A stretch of 41,575 nt of DNA from an uncultured Eubacteriales bacterium (GTDB taxonomy: Bacteria > Bacillota > Clostridia > Oscillospirales > Ruminococcaceae): NCBI GenBank assembly GCA_959605275.1, contig CAUHFD010000003.1, forward strand, positions 1-41,575, written 5' to 3'. Shown in pieces: positions 25,344-33,542 of this stretch. The notes beneath the pieces were generated by a model, which was not told the origin of the DNA, ran no database searches, and saw only the letters and a program-made list of their open reading frames with translations. Position numbers and translations under genes: made by a program. Numbering within the stretch: the first letter of the stretch is position 1; each line of letters starts with the position of its first letter.

Positions 25344-28214
25344 TTAATCAAGACCGAATTCGATGCGTTTTCGTTCAATTTCCCGGTTGATCTCTTGATT
25401 GTATTTATAAAGCACTTCACGCGGATTGGAATTGTTCAGTGTTACGTTACGAAATGCATTATACAGGTTTCTGGAAATATAATAGCTTGCCGGTACCTGC
25501 GGAATCCCTTTCACTTGACTCCACTGCTGTAACAGTTGCTTTTGCTGCGCATTCGACCATGGAAGCATTTGAAACGCTTCCAGATTTGCAGTATCATACC
25601 GTGCTGCCGATCCAAGAAGAGATTCGATTTGTCTGCCGTAATCTGCTTGTATTTCCGCGCTGGTAAACCATTTGATAAATTCCCAGGCATTTTGCTTATT
25701 ACACCCGTTGTCAAAAATAATAGCATTTGTTCCGGTTACCGACGCCGCATGATTAATGGAGCCGTCTTCCTGAACGGTCCCGGGGAGATGGATCATTTCC
25801 CAGTTTCCTGCAATTTCGGGCGCGCCTAAATACAACTTATTGTACATACTATAGGAATCTATACCGATTGGCATTTCGCCGCTGCGAAACCGATTGTAAA
25901 AATCAAAATCAAGCGGAATATCGTATTTGGTATAATATCCTGTCCATTCCTTAAAAGAATCAAGTGCCTCTTGGGTGTCAAAACGGGTTTGCTTTCTGTC
26001 CTCCGTAAAATACGTCATATTTTTTTGCAGCAGCAACGTGTCGAATATACTGCTGGCAGACGGAGATAATCCGGTACCGTCCATCGCCACCTTCGGTAAA
26101 CCGACATTCATATTGTTCTGCTGCAAAACCGGAATAATTTCATACAGTTCGTCCCAAGTTTCCGGGGGAGTTAAGCCCAATTCTTCAAAGATATCGGTAC
26201 GATAAAACATCATGTTAAAAGTGCCGGTTACCGGAAGTGCATAAACACCGTCGTTATACTGATAAGGTACCGATGCTTCCGGACTGAACCATTTGGCCAC
26301 TTCATCGTAGTCATCAAACTGTGTTAAATCTACCAAAGCGCCCCTTACCGCAAGATTAACCGGCTGATCCGCGCCGACAAACAGTGCTACATCGGGTCCC
26401 GTACCTGCATAGGTTGCTTGTATGATAGAATCCTTTGCCAACTTAATACTGACATTAAAATCAACTGTGGATTTTAACTTGTTATCCACCAATTCACGAA
26501 TAACCTGGACCTGATCCCGTCCGAGTCCGACCCATACATTGAGCGCGTCCTCGCCGCCGTCCTCCCCGATTGAATTGTAGTCAACAAAGAAAGAGCCGAT
26601 AAACTGTTCTACAATAAATTTAGCAGATGCCCAAAAGCCTGCTGAAGCTTTCCGGAAAGAAGTTCCTTCCGGCACAATCTCAATATAGTCCAATTCCAAC
26701 GGCTGCTCTTTGAGCCGAACCATCCAAGAAGAAAGCGCGCTGATATTATCCATAAAAGTGCTGATCCGTCCCGGAATGGTCTCAAAATCCTCCAGGAAGC
26801 TGTCGATCATAACAACCAAACGCTCCATTGTGGCGGTATCACTGTCACGTCCGCCATACACTGACTGCAGTCTGTTATACTCATCATTTAATTTGTTTCG
26901 GATATTTGTCAAATCTTTTTCTAAAGTGGGGATTTCATTTTCCAGATAATAATCCCGGTAACTATCCGGGGTACTGCCAGTCACCATTAAGATTTCACGA
27001 TAAATTCTATTGAGTTCATACACACTGTCTTTTAACGTCTGATAAAGATCACTGGTTCTTCCCGGTACCACTTCCATGGAAATGGTATGTTTGCCTTTTT
27101 CAAGATAAAAACGGTAGGGTTCCTCATCCCCCAGCGTCTTAATATACCAGTTATTGCTGTATGAAAATTCCACATTGTCCAGTTCTTTAAATGGAACCTT
27201 TTGATCTATGTAAATTCTTCGGCTGGTCGAGTAACCTCGATGATAATTTTGCCGTATCCGCATGCCGATATTATAAATACCGGTCTCTTCCACTTCAAAT
27301 TCCCATGTAATCCATTCGCCCTGCGTCTGCCAGTTATACGAACCGATGGTATTATAATATATCTTCAGCGGATCATTCGGACTGGTGCCTGCGCTTAAGC
27401 GATCGGTCATCGGAATAATAGAAGAATGCGATTTATAAGTAGCTGCCTCGCCCTCTAAAATAATAGGTGCAGCGTTATTGGCCGTATTCTGATAATCCAT
27501 TTGATTAGCGACATCGGAATATATTTCCAGTTCCTGTATCGGTTTGAGAGTAATGCTGTCAATGACGATATCGGTCAGTTCTCCCACAAAAGTTAGCCGT
27601 TGTTTTCCCTGCATAAATACAAACATATAGGGATCATTGGTAGTACCTTGGTTGTCGCTGATATACGCTGTTTGCCATGTCATTACCTGTATCTGCGAAG
27701 GTCGGGATTGATTTCCGTTTTTATCTGTCGGGAAAGAGTTTGTCTCGTTTTTCCAGACCTTTGTCAACAACAGCTGTTCACATCCAAAGAAGGGATATTC
27801 GTCGTTGATTTTAATTCCGTATTGTATATTACTTCCCCTATTTTCCAGTGCGTAATACCGGATTTGTATTTGATATTTTGCTGCCGTCGGAATATCAATG
27901 TCCCAGCTGACCGAAGTTTCCTCATCGGCTGTTTCTATCTTAACAACCCGATCGGCGCCTTGGTATTGTTCCAACTTAGATACCTTTCCGGTAGAAGCAG
28001 TATAAGCGTCCCCATCAAGAACAATTTCTTTTGAAGCACTGGGAAGAGATATATATTTTTGACTATATTTATAATAATCAAAAGTACTGTTAGTGCCGGT
28101 TGCAACCTCTATGCTGCCCGCAACCAACTCCTCGGTTGCCGAAACAGAAATGCCGGAAAATAATATTCCGGTTAACAACACAGCAGATAAACAGAAACTT
28201 ATTATTTTTTTCAC
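25344..28214 (-). CDS. Large solute-binding protein fused to CBM-like domains
   Basis: Start is GTG 28214, eight bases after AAAGGTGG; 956 residues, about twice the usual length of a binding protein. A signal peptide ends near SATEE, with no lipobox. Two beta-sandwich domains resembling CBM6/35 follow (about residues 45-225 and 240-390), the second with GEWITWEFEVEETGIYNIGMRIRQ. A helical segment (about 390-510) acts as a stalk. The C-terminal half (about 530-956) is a family 1 solute-binding domain with TGTFNMMFYRTDIFEELGLTPP and PIGIDSYSMYNK. With no lipid anchor, it may be held by the stalk or by neighbouring membrane proteins. It likely captures polymer with its CBM-like part and passes oligosaccharide to the permeases just downstream. 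Confidence 0.8.
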   Translation of the reverse strand: MKKIISFCLSAVLLTGILFSGISVSATEELVAGSIEVATGTNSTFDYYKYSQKYISLPSASKEIVLDGDAYTASTGKVSKLEQYQGADRVVKIETADEETSVSWDIDIPTAAKYQIQIRYYALENRGSNIQYGIKINDEYPFFGCEQLLLTKVWKNETNSFPTDKNGNQSRPSQIQVMTWQTAYISDNQGTTNDPYMFVFMQGKQRLTFVGELTDIVIDSITLKPIQELEIYSDVANQMDYQNTANNAAPIILEGEAATYKSHSSIIPMTDRLSAGTSPNDPLKIYYNTIGSYNWQTQGEWITWEFEVEETGIYNIGMRIRQNYHRGYSTSRRIYIDQKVPFKELDNVEFSYSNNWYIKTLGDEEPYRFYLEKGKHTISMEVVPGRTSDLYQTLKDSVYELNRIYREILMVTGSTPDSYRDYYLENEIPTLEKDLTNIRNKLNDEYNRLQSVYGGRDSDTATMERLVVMIDSFLEDFETIPGRISTFMDNISALSSWMVRLKEQPLELDYIEIVPEGTSFRKASAGFWASAKFIVEQFIGSFFVDYNSIGEDGGEDALNVWVGLGRDQVQVIRELVDNKLKSTVDFNVSIKLAKDSIIQATYAGTGPDVALFVGADQPVNLAVRGALVDLTQFDDYDEVAKWFSPEASVPYQYNDGVYALPVTGTFNMMFYRTDIFEELGLTPPETWDELYEIIPVLQQNNMNVGLPKVAMDGTGLSPSASSIFDTLLLQKNMTYFTEDRKQTRFDTQEALDSFKEWTGYYTKYDIPLDFDFYNRFRSGEMPIGIDSYSMYNKLYLGAPEIAGNWEMIHLPGTVQEDGSINHAASVTGTNAIIFDNGCNKQNAWEFIKWFTSAEIQADYGRQIESLLGSAARYDTANLEAFQMLPWSNAQQKQLLQQWSQVKGIPQVPASYYISRNLYNAFRNVTLNNSNPREVLYKYNQEINREIERKRIEFGLD

Positions 28215-28333
28215 GCGGTGTTCCACCTTTCTATTGCTTATAAACGAATCTGTGTTTGTTCTTCCAAACAGTAATCACTATAAACAATTCCCAATTAAAT
28301 CACGATTTCAAACAAACATAATCTGTCAATTTG

Positions 28334-28363
28334 ATTATAGGACACGTAACATATAAAAATCAA
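28334..28363 (-). promoter_or_regulatory. Sigma-A promoter of the importer operon
   Basis: On the minus strand TTGATT (28363-28358) and a consensus TATAAT (28339-28334) are 18 bp apart. A transcript would start near 28327, giving a leader of about 110 nt before the GTG at 28214. This is among the best promoter matches in the window. Confidence 0.7.
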
Positions 28364-28379
28364 TGCTCCATTTTCATCG

Positions 28380-28468
28380 AATCTACAATTGTCCGACATT
28401 GAAAAGCCGCGTATTTACGCAGATTCTTGCAATACAACTTAGATGAAATAGTATTTAAATCTACAATT
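28380..28468. repeat. Direct repeat AATCTACAATT upstream of promoter
   Basis: The 11-mer AATCTACAATT occurs at 28380-28390 and again at 28458-28468, same orientation. The near copy lies 17 bp upstream of the -35 element, a usual place for an activator site. The regulator is unknown; the AraC protein encoded later in the operon is a candidate. Confidence 0.35.
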
Positions 28469-28512
28469 ATCTATGCCGTAAATAAAAACGATATTTCTTA
28501 AAAACAACAAAG

Positions 28513-28552
28513 GAGACTGTCGCAAGTGAGTTGATACACAAACGACAGTCTC
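28513..28552. terminator. Intrinsic terminator hairpin, possibly bidirectional
   Basis: GAGACTGTCG (28513-28522) pairs perfectly with CGACAGTCTC (28543-28552), 10 bp, loop 20 nt. On the plus strand seven T residues follow. On the minus strand the stem is followed by CTTTGTTGTTTTT, which also fits termination of the SurA-like gene ending at 28580. No plus-strand gene needs it, so its main use is probably in the minus direction. Confidence 0.65.
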
Positions 28553-28579
28553 TTTTTTTAGTAATATAAGCTACTTTTA

Positions 28580-29317
28580 TTATATAACTGGTAATCTATC
28601 AAATAAGTTTTCATGAATATCTACTTTTGCATGTTTTACTTGGTTTTCGACCCATTCTTCGTAACGCATATCAATATACCTGGCTTGAACAGCTCCTTTA
28701 ACATCGGCGAACTCACGGTATCCTCCGTTTTCATTTTGAAAAAAAGGATAATTTACTTTGATTTCTTCATAAAATTGCTCAAGAATTTGATCTGAAGCAG
28801 CTAATTCATTCTTGCCCATAATTTCTTTCAATCGAATTAACCGATTTTCAAATAAATAATCAAAGTAACTTTTTTCCGTATACTGTTGTATTCCATAGAC
28901 TACGCTTCCTTGATTCAGTGCTTGTTCTCGCCGACTATTTTCCGTAGTGAGTTCATCCAAAAAATATTGATATGAGGAACTTTCCATGATATTCTCATCA
29001 ACCATTTTAATTTGTTGAACTTTTATTTTTACGGCATGTTTTAAAGCTTTATTTTTCAATCCCATGCTCATAGTTGTACCATTATACTCTGCTTCCCAAA
29101 AATTATCGTTATATTCTAACCCTGTTTTTTGGCACGCTTCCTGTACAAAGGAAGCACGGTATTGATCAATAAAAAGAAATAATTCTTTTTCTGTGATTGC
29201 CTCACCATTCACTGTCGCAATTTTATTATCTACCATCTGCTCTGTTTTTGTACATCCTAGTAAGCCTATCAAAACAAGTATTGAACACGCCATCCAAAAT
29301 CTTAAGTGCCGTTTCAT
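28580..29317 (-). CDS. SurA/PrsA-like lipoprotein lacking a PPIase domain (paralog C')
   Basis: Start at ATG 29317, with AGGAG seven bases upstream; 245 residues. A signal peptide ends in lipobox LLGC (about residues 19-22). IATVNGEAITEKELFLFIDQYR (about 36-57) is the typical SurA/PrsA N-domain start. The rest is helical and includes the ENSRREQALNQGSVVYG and QYTEKSYFDY blocks shared with the protein at 5992-6741. No parvulin isomerase domain follows, unlike PrsA of about 290 residues. The gene comes 49 bp after a beta-helix gene, repeating the chaperone/beta-helix pairing with reversed order. A folding role for the secreted neighbour is inference. Confidence 0.65.
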   Translation of the reverse strand: MKRHLRFWMACSILVLIGLLGCTKTEQMVDNKIATVNGEAITEKELFLFIDQYRASFVQEACQKTGLEYNDNFWEAEYNGTTMSMGLKNKALKHAVKIKVQQIKMVDENIMESSSYQYFLDELTTENSRREQALNQGSVVYGIQQYTEKSYFDYLFENRLIRLKEIMGKNELAASDQILEQFYEEIKVNYPFFQNENGGYREFADVKGAVQARYIDMRYEEWVENQVKHAKVDIHENLFDRLPVI

Positions 29318-29366
29318 TTCAAACTCCTTCAATGTTTTTAGAAACTTAAATAGTGTCATTTGGCAA

Positions 29367-32363
29367 CTATTCTACATATCGAATGGCACCGATATCAGGC
29401 AGTTGATTTTCAGATAACAGTGTTCCAAAATAATCTTGACCACCATTATTTAAAATAGCAACACCTGATTGAATACATGGTGAAGTACAACGTAGTCTAT
29501 AACCGCTAACTGTATCAATACCATTAGTACCGCTATTGGGATTAATAAACCTAGGATCAGATGTAATTTTATAAGCATCATAGGGCTCGCTTGACGGATG
29601 ATTTCCATAAAAAACATTGTTAGTAAATGTGATACTGCTCTGACTTGGAAGCGTATAAGTTCCCGTACCTAAATTATAAAAAATATTATTAGAAAAATTC
29701 ACATTAGTGGGGATTTTCCCCTGTCCCCATTCATAGGCACCGACTAAACGAACAGGCAAATTTTCTGCAATATACACGGTATTGTTATAAATTTTTACAT
29801 TATTAATAGGTCCAGATAAAGTAAATACTTGTCCGGTATTGCTAATTGTCCCATCATTCTGACTAATGTTGTACCGCACTGTGATATCGGTATTAAATCC
29901 ATTGTTGGCTCCATCTGTGCAAAGAAGCAAAAAACCGCCTTCATTATCATGACTATAATTATATTGAACCAATGAATTACTGCAATTAATATCTACATCA
30001 AATCCCTGACCGTCGCCGTAACCAAACTTTTGTGCTAAAGCCTCATTGTATTGAATTACCGCATTTGAACTGTTATGTGGCCAAATACCGGCATAAGGAG
30101 TATGAGTGTCATATCCTGTGTTCCAAACTGTATTATACTCTATAATCGGATCATTGGCACAAGTAACATATATTCCATCTCCAGCAGAATTACCAATAAA
30201 GTTGTTCCTAATTTTGATATTATTGGATGGGAAATATGCGCCACCTCCCCAATTGATTCCGTCACGGTCTGTATAAACCGAAGTAAAACTAAGACCGTTT
30301 GCCTCACTATACTGGACTGTGCAGCCCTCTACCAAAACATCTTCAAATGCTGAGGGAGTGGAAGCTGCTTCCGATAAAAAAACAATACCGCCACGCCATC
30401 TATCTGTCCACGTATTTACGCCATTAATATCTAAATTGATCAGATAAACATGATGAATATAGCCACCTGGACGAAGTTCCCCAGAAGTAGTACTCCCCCC
30501 ACTGATAACAGACACCGCACGCCGTAGTGCTTTTTCCGAAGACAAATTGGTGATTTCAAGATTTCGCACTTCAACATACTCAATATTATCCAAATGAATG
30601 GCATTAGCTTCTCCATTTCCGTTGATAACTGGTTTGTTTCCTTCGCCATAACGATCAATTACAAACAATTCTCCAGAACGTCCGGTCGCATTTGGCTGTA
30701 AAGTCCCGTTAAAAATACTACCGGATTTTAATAAAAGTCGCGTTCCCGGCTGATATACCACACTATTAGCTTTTTGAAGTGTTTTCCACGCTGTTTGCGG
30801 AGACATTCCGTCGTTATTATCATTTCCGCTGATACTGTCAAGATAATAGGTAACATTAATTCTTGTAATATTTTTTTGAAGTCTAAACGAATTGATTTTC
30901 AATGTACCCTTATTGGCAAAATCAAATCGAATCCCCTTGATGTCTAATTTTCCATTAATTAAATAGGCGGACAAAGCCGTTATTGTATTCACATCTATAG
31001 AAAAGATTCCATCTCCAGCAGAAGCCGAGCCCAATATAACTGATTGGTTTTCAGTATTGGGCAAGTTATTATAGACACTTGGAATCAACTTTACAGTAAA
31101 GCTCATATCGGCAGAATAGTCAAAAGTTATAGCTGGATTGTTAAGCGCATCAATTGTAAATACATTATCAATGCATAAAGCGTGATCAACCCAGTCATAA
31201 TTAACGGTACAATTCCATGTACCATCCTGATCATGTGTTAATAAAAAACGATCACCATCGTTACCATATTGCCAGTCATAATGAAGCCAGTTCGTATCTT
31301 TACTGCTGTCAAACCATTCTGGTAAAATAGCCATTGCCGAAAAATCAAAATTATTAATTGATATTTGTCCCGCAGATGTAGGTGTTAACCGTATTCCCTT
31401 CACACGGAGCTGATTATAGCGCTTATATTTGGACAGCTCATCTATATCATTTAGGTCAACCGAAAAAGAGCCGGAGCCAACTGCTAAATTACCAATGATT
31501 ACCCCTTGATTATTAGTATTAAATCCATTTTCAGTTAATAACGGAATAAGTTCTACACTAAAAGCGGTCGTTGTTTGATAAGTAAAGTTAACGAAAGGTT
31601 TTTCTTGTAAATTTGCAACAAATAACTTGTTTCCAGGATTTGTTATATCTAACGCCCAATCATAATTAATCGTGCAATTCCAAGAACCATCCTGACCGTG
31701 CGTCAACGAAAACCGATTTCCATCATCTCCATATTTCCAATCCCAGTTATACCAATTTTGATCATTTTCCGCATCAAACCAATCCGGAGACGTTAAAGGT
31801 TCTGCGTCAACAACTGTAAATCTTAAATTACAGATAGTAAAACTACCACTTGTTGTCGGTACAAAACGAATACCTTTTAATTGTATGATTGAATTTGTCG
31901 AAGATGGCAGAAGATTGGATATATCTCTCAAATCAATCTCAAAATTTCCAGCTCCAGACTGAAGGGATCCAATAGGAATTCCAGTATTTTGCACATTTGT
32001 ATTTCCTTGATAAGTTACTGGTATTAATTCAATAGCCACCGGTATGGCAAAATCATAGGCAAATTTCATTATTGGATATATTTGAGTATCCACAGAACAA
32101 ATACCATCTGGATTGGTAACGTCTAATGCCCAATCATAATTCACTGTACATGTCCATGTACTATTTATCCCATGTGTAATACTAAAACGATTACCGGCTG
32201 CACCATGTTGCCAATCCCAATTATACCAATTGCTATCGCTTGTTGCATCAAACCAATTTGGCTTGACAAAAACCTCTGAACTCGTTGCAGAAACCTGACT
32301 GCATAATAATGACACACAAAATAACATCACTAGTAACATGCTTAAAATTGATTTACTTTTCAT
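29367..32363 (-). CDS. Secreted three-WFD-module beta-helix protein (paralog C)
   Basis: Start at ATG 32363, nine bases after GAGGAAG; an ATG at 32381 is an alternative. It gives 998 residues. A signal peptide ends near SATSS. Three closely related modules begin near residues 34, 194 and 348, each with P-x-WFD, NW, DW and a GNRFSLTH-like strand followed by W-x-C-T-V/I-N-Y-DW. From about 505 the right-handed beta-helix begins at YYLDSISGNDNNDGMSP and carries DVDINC, QYNYSHDNEGGF and FTLSGPI. So this protein joins the module of the giant surface protein to the beta-helix of the other two paralogs. The modules probably bind the glycan that the helix cuts. No wall anchor is seen. Its codon use looks more AT-rich than the neighbouring importer operon. 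Confidence 0.8.
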   Translation of the reverse strand: MKSKSILSMLLVMLFCVSLLCSQVSATSSEVFVKPNWFDATSDSNWYNWDWQHGAAGNRFSITHGINSTWTCTVNYDWALDVTNPDGICSVDTQIYPIMKFAYDFAIPVAIELIPVTYQGNTNVQNTGIPIGSLQSGAGNFEIDLRDISNLLPSSTNSIIQLKGIRFVPTTSGSFTICNLRFTVVDAEPLTSPDWFDAENDQNWYNWDWKYGDDGNRFSLTHGQDGSWNCTINYDWALDITNPGNKLFVANLQEKPFVNFTYQTTTAFSVELIPLLTENGFNTNNQGVIIGNLAVGSGSFSVDLNDIDELSKYKRYNQLRVKGIRLTPTSAGQISINNFDFSAMAILPEWFDSSKDTNWLHYDWQYGNDGDRFLLTHDQDGTWNCTVNYDWVDHALCIDNVFTIDALNNPAITFDYSADMSFTVKLIPSVYNNLPNTENQSVILGSASAGDGIFSIDVNTITALSAYLINGKLDIKGIRFDFANKGTLKINSFRLQKNITRINVTYYLDSISGNDNNDGMSPQTAWKTLQKANSVVYQPGTRLLLKSGSIFNGTLQPNATGRSGELFVIDRYGEGNKPVINGNGEANAIHLDNIEYVEVRNLEITNLSSEKALRRAVSVISGGSTTSGELRPGGYIHHVYLINLDINGVNTWTDRWRGGIVFLSEAASTPSAFEDVLVEGCTVQYSEANGLSFTSVYTDRDGINWGGGAYFPSNNIKIRNNFIGNSAGDGIYVTCANDPIIEYNTVWNTGYDTHTPYAGIWPHNSSNAVIQYNEALAQKFGYGDGQGFDVDINCSNSLVQYNYSHDNEGGFLLLCTDGANNGFNTDITVRYNISQNDGTISNTGQVFTLSGPINNVKIYNNTVYIAENLPVRLVGAYEWGQGKIPTNVNFSNNIFYNLGTGTYTLPSQSSITFTNNVFYGNHPSSEPYDAYKITSDPRFINPNSGTNGIDTVSGYRLRCTSPCIQSGVAILNNGGQDYFGTLLSENQLPDIGAIRYVE

Positions 32364-32432
32364 ACAAATAAGCTTCCTCATTTCACACACCTTACTTTCA
32401 TTATATTATATTGAGTGGACATTGCTATATAT

Positions 32433-32461
32433 AATATAATCTATTAACTGCTACCTGTCTA
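32433..32461 (-). promoter_or_regulatory. Sigma-A promoter of beta-helix C/chaperone pair
   Basis: On the minus strand TAGACA (32461-32456) and TATATT (32438-32433) are 17 bp apart. The leader to the ATG at 32363 would be about 60 nt. Other AT-rich matches exist nearby, so the exact start is uncertain. Confidence 0.5.
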
Positions 32462-32851
32462 TCATCTATTTTCGTGCAATCGACGATATTCCAATAGAAG
32501 TTTCTTTTTCCCGTTCACTGAAAAAGTGCATTTTTCTAAAAAGCATTATTTTCTTCCTGTGTTTCAGTGCGCTCGCCAAAGATATGTCAATTAAGCAAAA
32601 TATCAAGCTGTGTAGCATCTTTGTTTCACCACGGTTATAACATTCAGCTAAGATATAATCAACAAATGATGTAAAATACAGATCCCCACTTTGTTTTCTT
32701 ACAAGAGAACATATACACTGATGTGATAAAGATAGCTTTTTCGGTCATCTGGCGAACTCATTATGATAAATAAAAAATTATGCCGCCGAGGTCACGCTGT
32801 ATGACCTCAGATTTCAAGGGTGCTCCTAAGACAATCAAGAAGTTAAGTTAG

Positions 32852-33166
32852 GATAAACCTGAAGTCAACAGAACAACGACGTTGTTTCGGCCGCCAACCG
32901 TTCATGACGATGGCAGCAAGATTTCCGTTCCAAAAGAGGTCACAGATTTTATCAAGAGTTACAGAAAAAGAACAGCGGCGGAAGTAAGGTGCGAACGTAG
33001 ACATACCTTTTATTAGAAAAATAGTAGAGGAAACAATATAAAAAGCACCAGACAAAAAAATCGGCGTGGGCTTCCGTCGCGGCAACTCATAGCAAAAGAA
33101 TGTCAGATTGACAGAAAAAAGGTGGATGCAGCAATCGCAGCTCTATCAGATATGGGAGTAATTTAA
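32852..33166 (+). pseudogene. Decayed plus-strand frame with winged-helix-like end
   Basis: One reading frame stays open from 32852 to 33166 except for a single TAG at 33014-33016. The second half contains LPSRQLIAKECQIDRKKVD and AAIAALSDMGVI, which has the spacing of a winged-helix DNA-binding domain as found in GntR-like regulators. No start codon with a ribosome-binding site is seen. It may be the remnant of a small regulator or initiator gene of the mobile element; chance cannot be excluded. Confidence 0.25.
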
Positions 33167-33352
33167 AAGCTTTATCGACACAATTTCATAGTTTGCTTTT
33201 TCCCTAAACAGAAAGCAGTGTATGAGAGATTATCTGTTTTACATTATCCGGATGGTTTGACAGAGAGCTCGATATTAGTACAAAGGTGTCAATGTACACA
33301 TTTTTCAGTATCTCTATGTTGTGTATTGCAGACTTGCTATACCTTTTCCATC

Positions 33353-33424
33353 TGAAAAGACCTCCTTGGTATTTGTTTGTGCAATTGATCGACCACACCT
33401 TTATAATATCAGAAGGTCTTTTCA
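33353..33424. repeat. 11-bp inverted repeat with orphan ribosome-binding site
   Basis: TGAAAAGACCT (33353-33363) and AGGTCTTTTCA (33414-33424) are perfect inverted copies 50 bp apart. On the minus strand the lower arm contains AAGGAGG followed by ATG GAA AAG GTA TAG, so a strong translation start leads to only four codons. This looks like an operator or the leftover front end of a lost gene. Confidence 0.35.
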
Positions 33425-33494
33425 CTATATAATTCTTTTTATACTTCTCCGGCATAGCCAAGGAGTTGGCTTTTTGCTAAGGCTACTCAAAACT

Positions 33495-33533
33495 CCCCCG
33501 CAGAGAACTGTCAAAGGCAGTTCCTTGCGGGGG
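33495..33533. terminator. Strong hairpin after the mobile-element operon
   Basis: CCCCCGCAGAGAACTG (33495-33510) pairs with CAGTTCCTTGCGGGGG (33518-33533), with two mismatches in 16 and a 7-nt loop. It lies 9 bp after the stop of the last gene of the replication operon. The minus strand continues AGTTTTGAG, a poor T-run, but the stem is strong enough for a terminator. Confidence 0.6.
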
Positions 33534-33542
33534 AAGATTGTC

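Larger units (their letters stand above)
28215..28579. other. Regulatory gap between two operons
   Basis: A 365-bp stretch without a credible gene. It holds the promoter and leader of the importer operon, two copies of AATCTACAATT, and the 10-bp hairpin at 28513-28552. Each element is listed separately. No RNA gene or riboswitch was recognised. Confidence 0.6.
32364..33542. other. Gene-poor boundary between glycan locus and mobile-element operon
   Basis: About 1.2 kb with no intact gene. It contains the promoter of the beta-helix gene at the low end, a small hairpin (GAGGTCA 32788-32794 with TGACCTC 32802-32808), a broken plus-strand frame at 32852-33166, an 11-bp inverted repeat (33353-33424), and a strong hairpin at 33495-33533. 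Base composition and decayed frames suggest the remains of an inserted element edge. No transposase, integrase or attachment site was recognised. Confidence 0.5.

Noticed and set aside
32843..33085. 80-residue minus-strand frame in the boundary region
   Set aside because: No ribosome-binding site or recognisable motif; it is antisense to a more convincing but decayed plus-strand frame.
32364..33542. Insertion sequence or transposase in the boundary
   Set aside because: No DDE, HUH or serine recombinase motif and no paired terminal repeats at a plausible distance were found.
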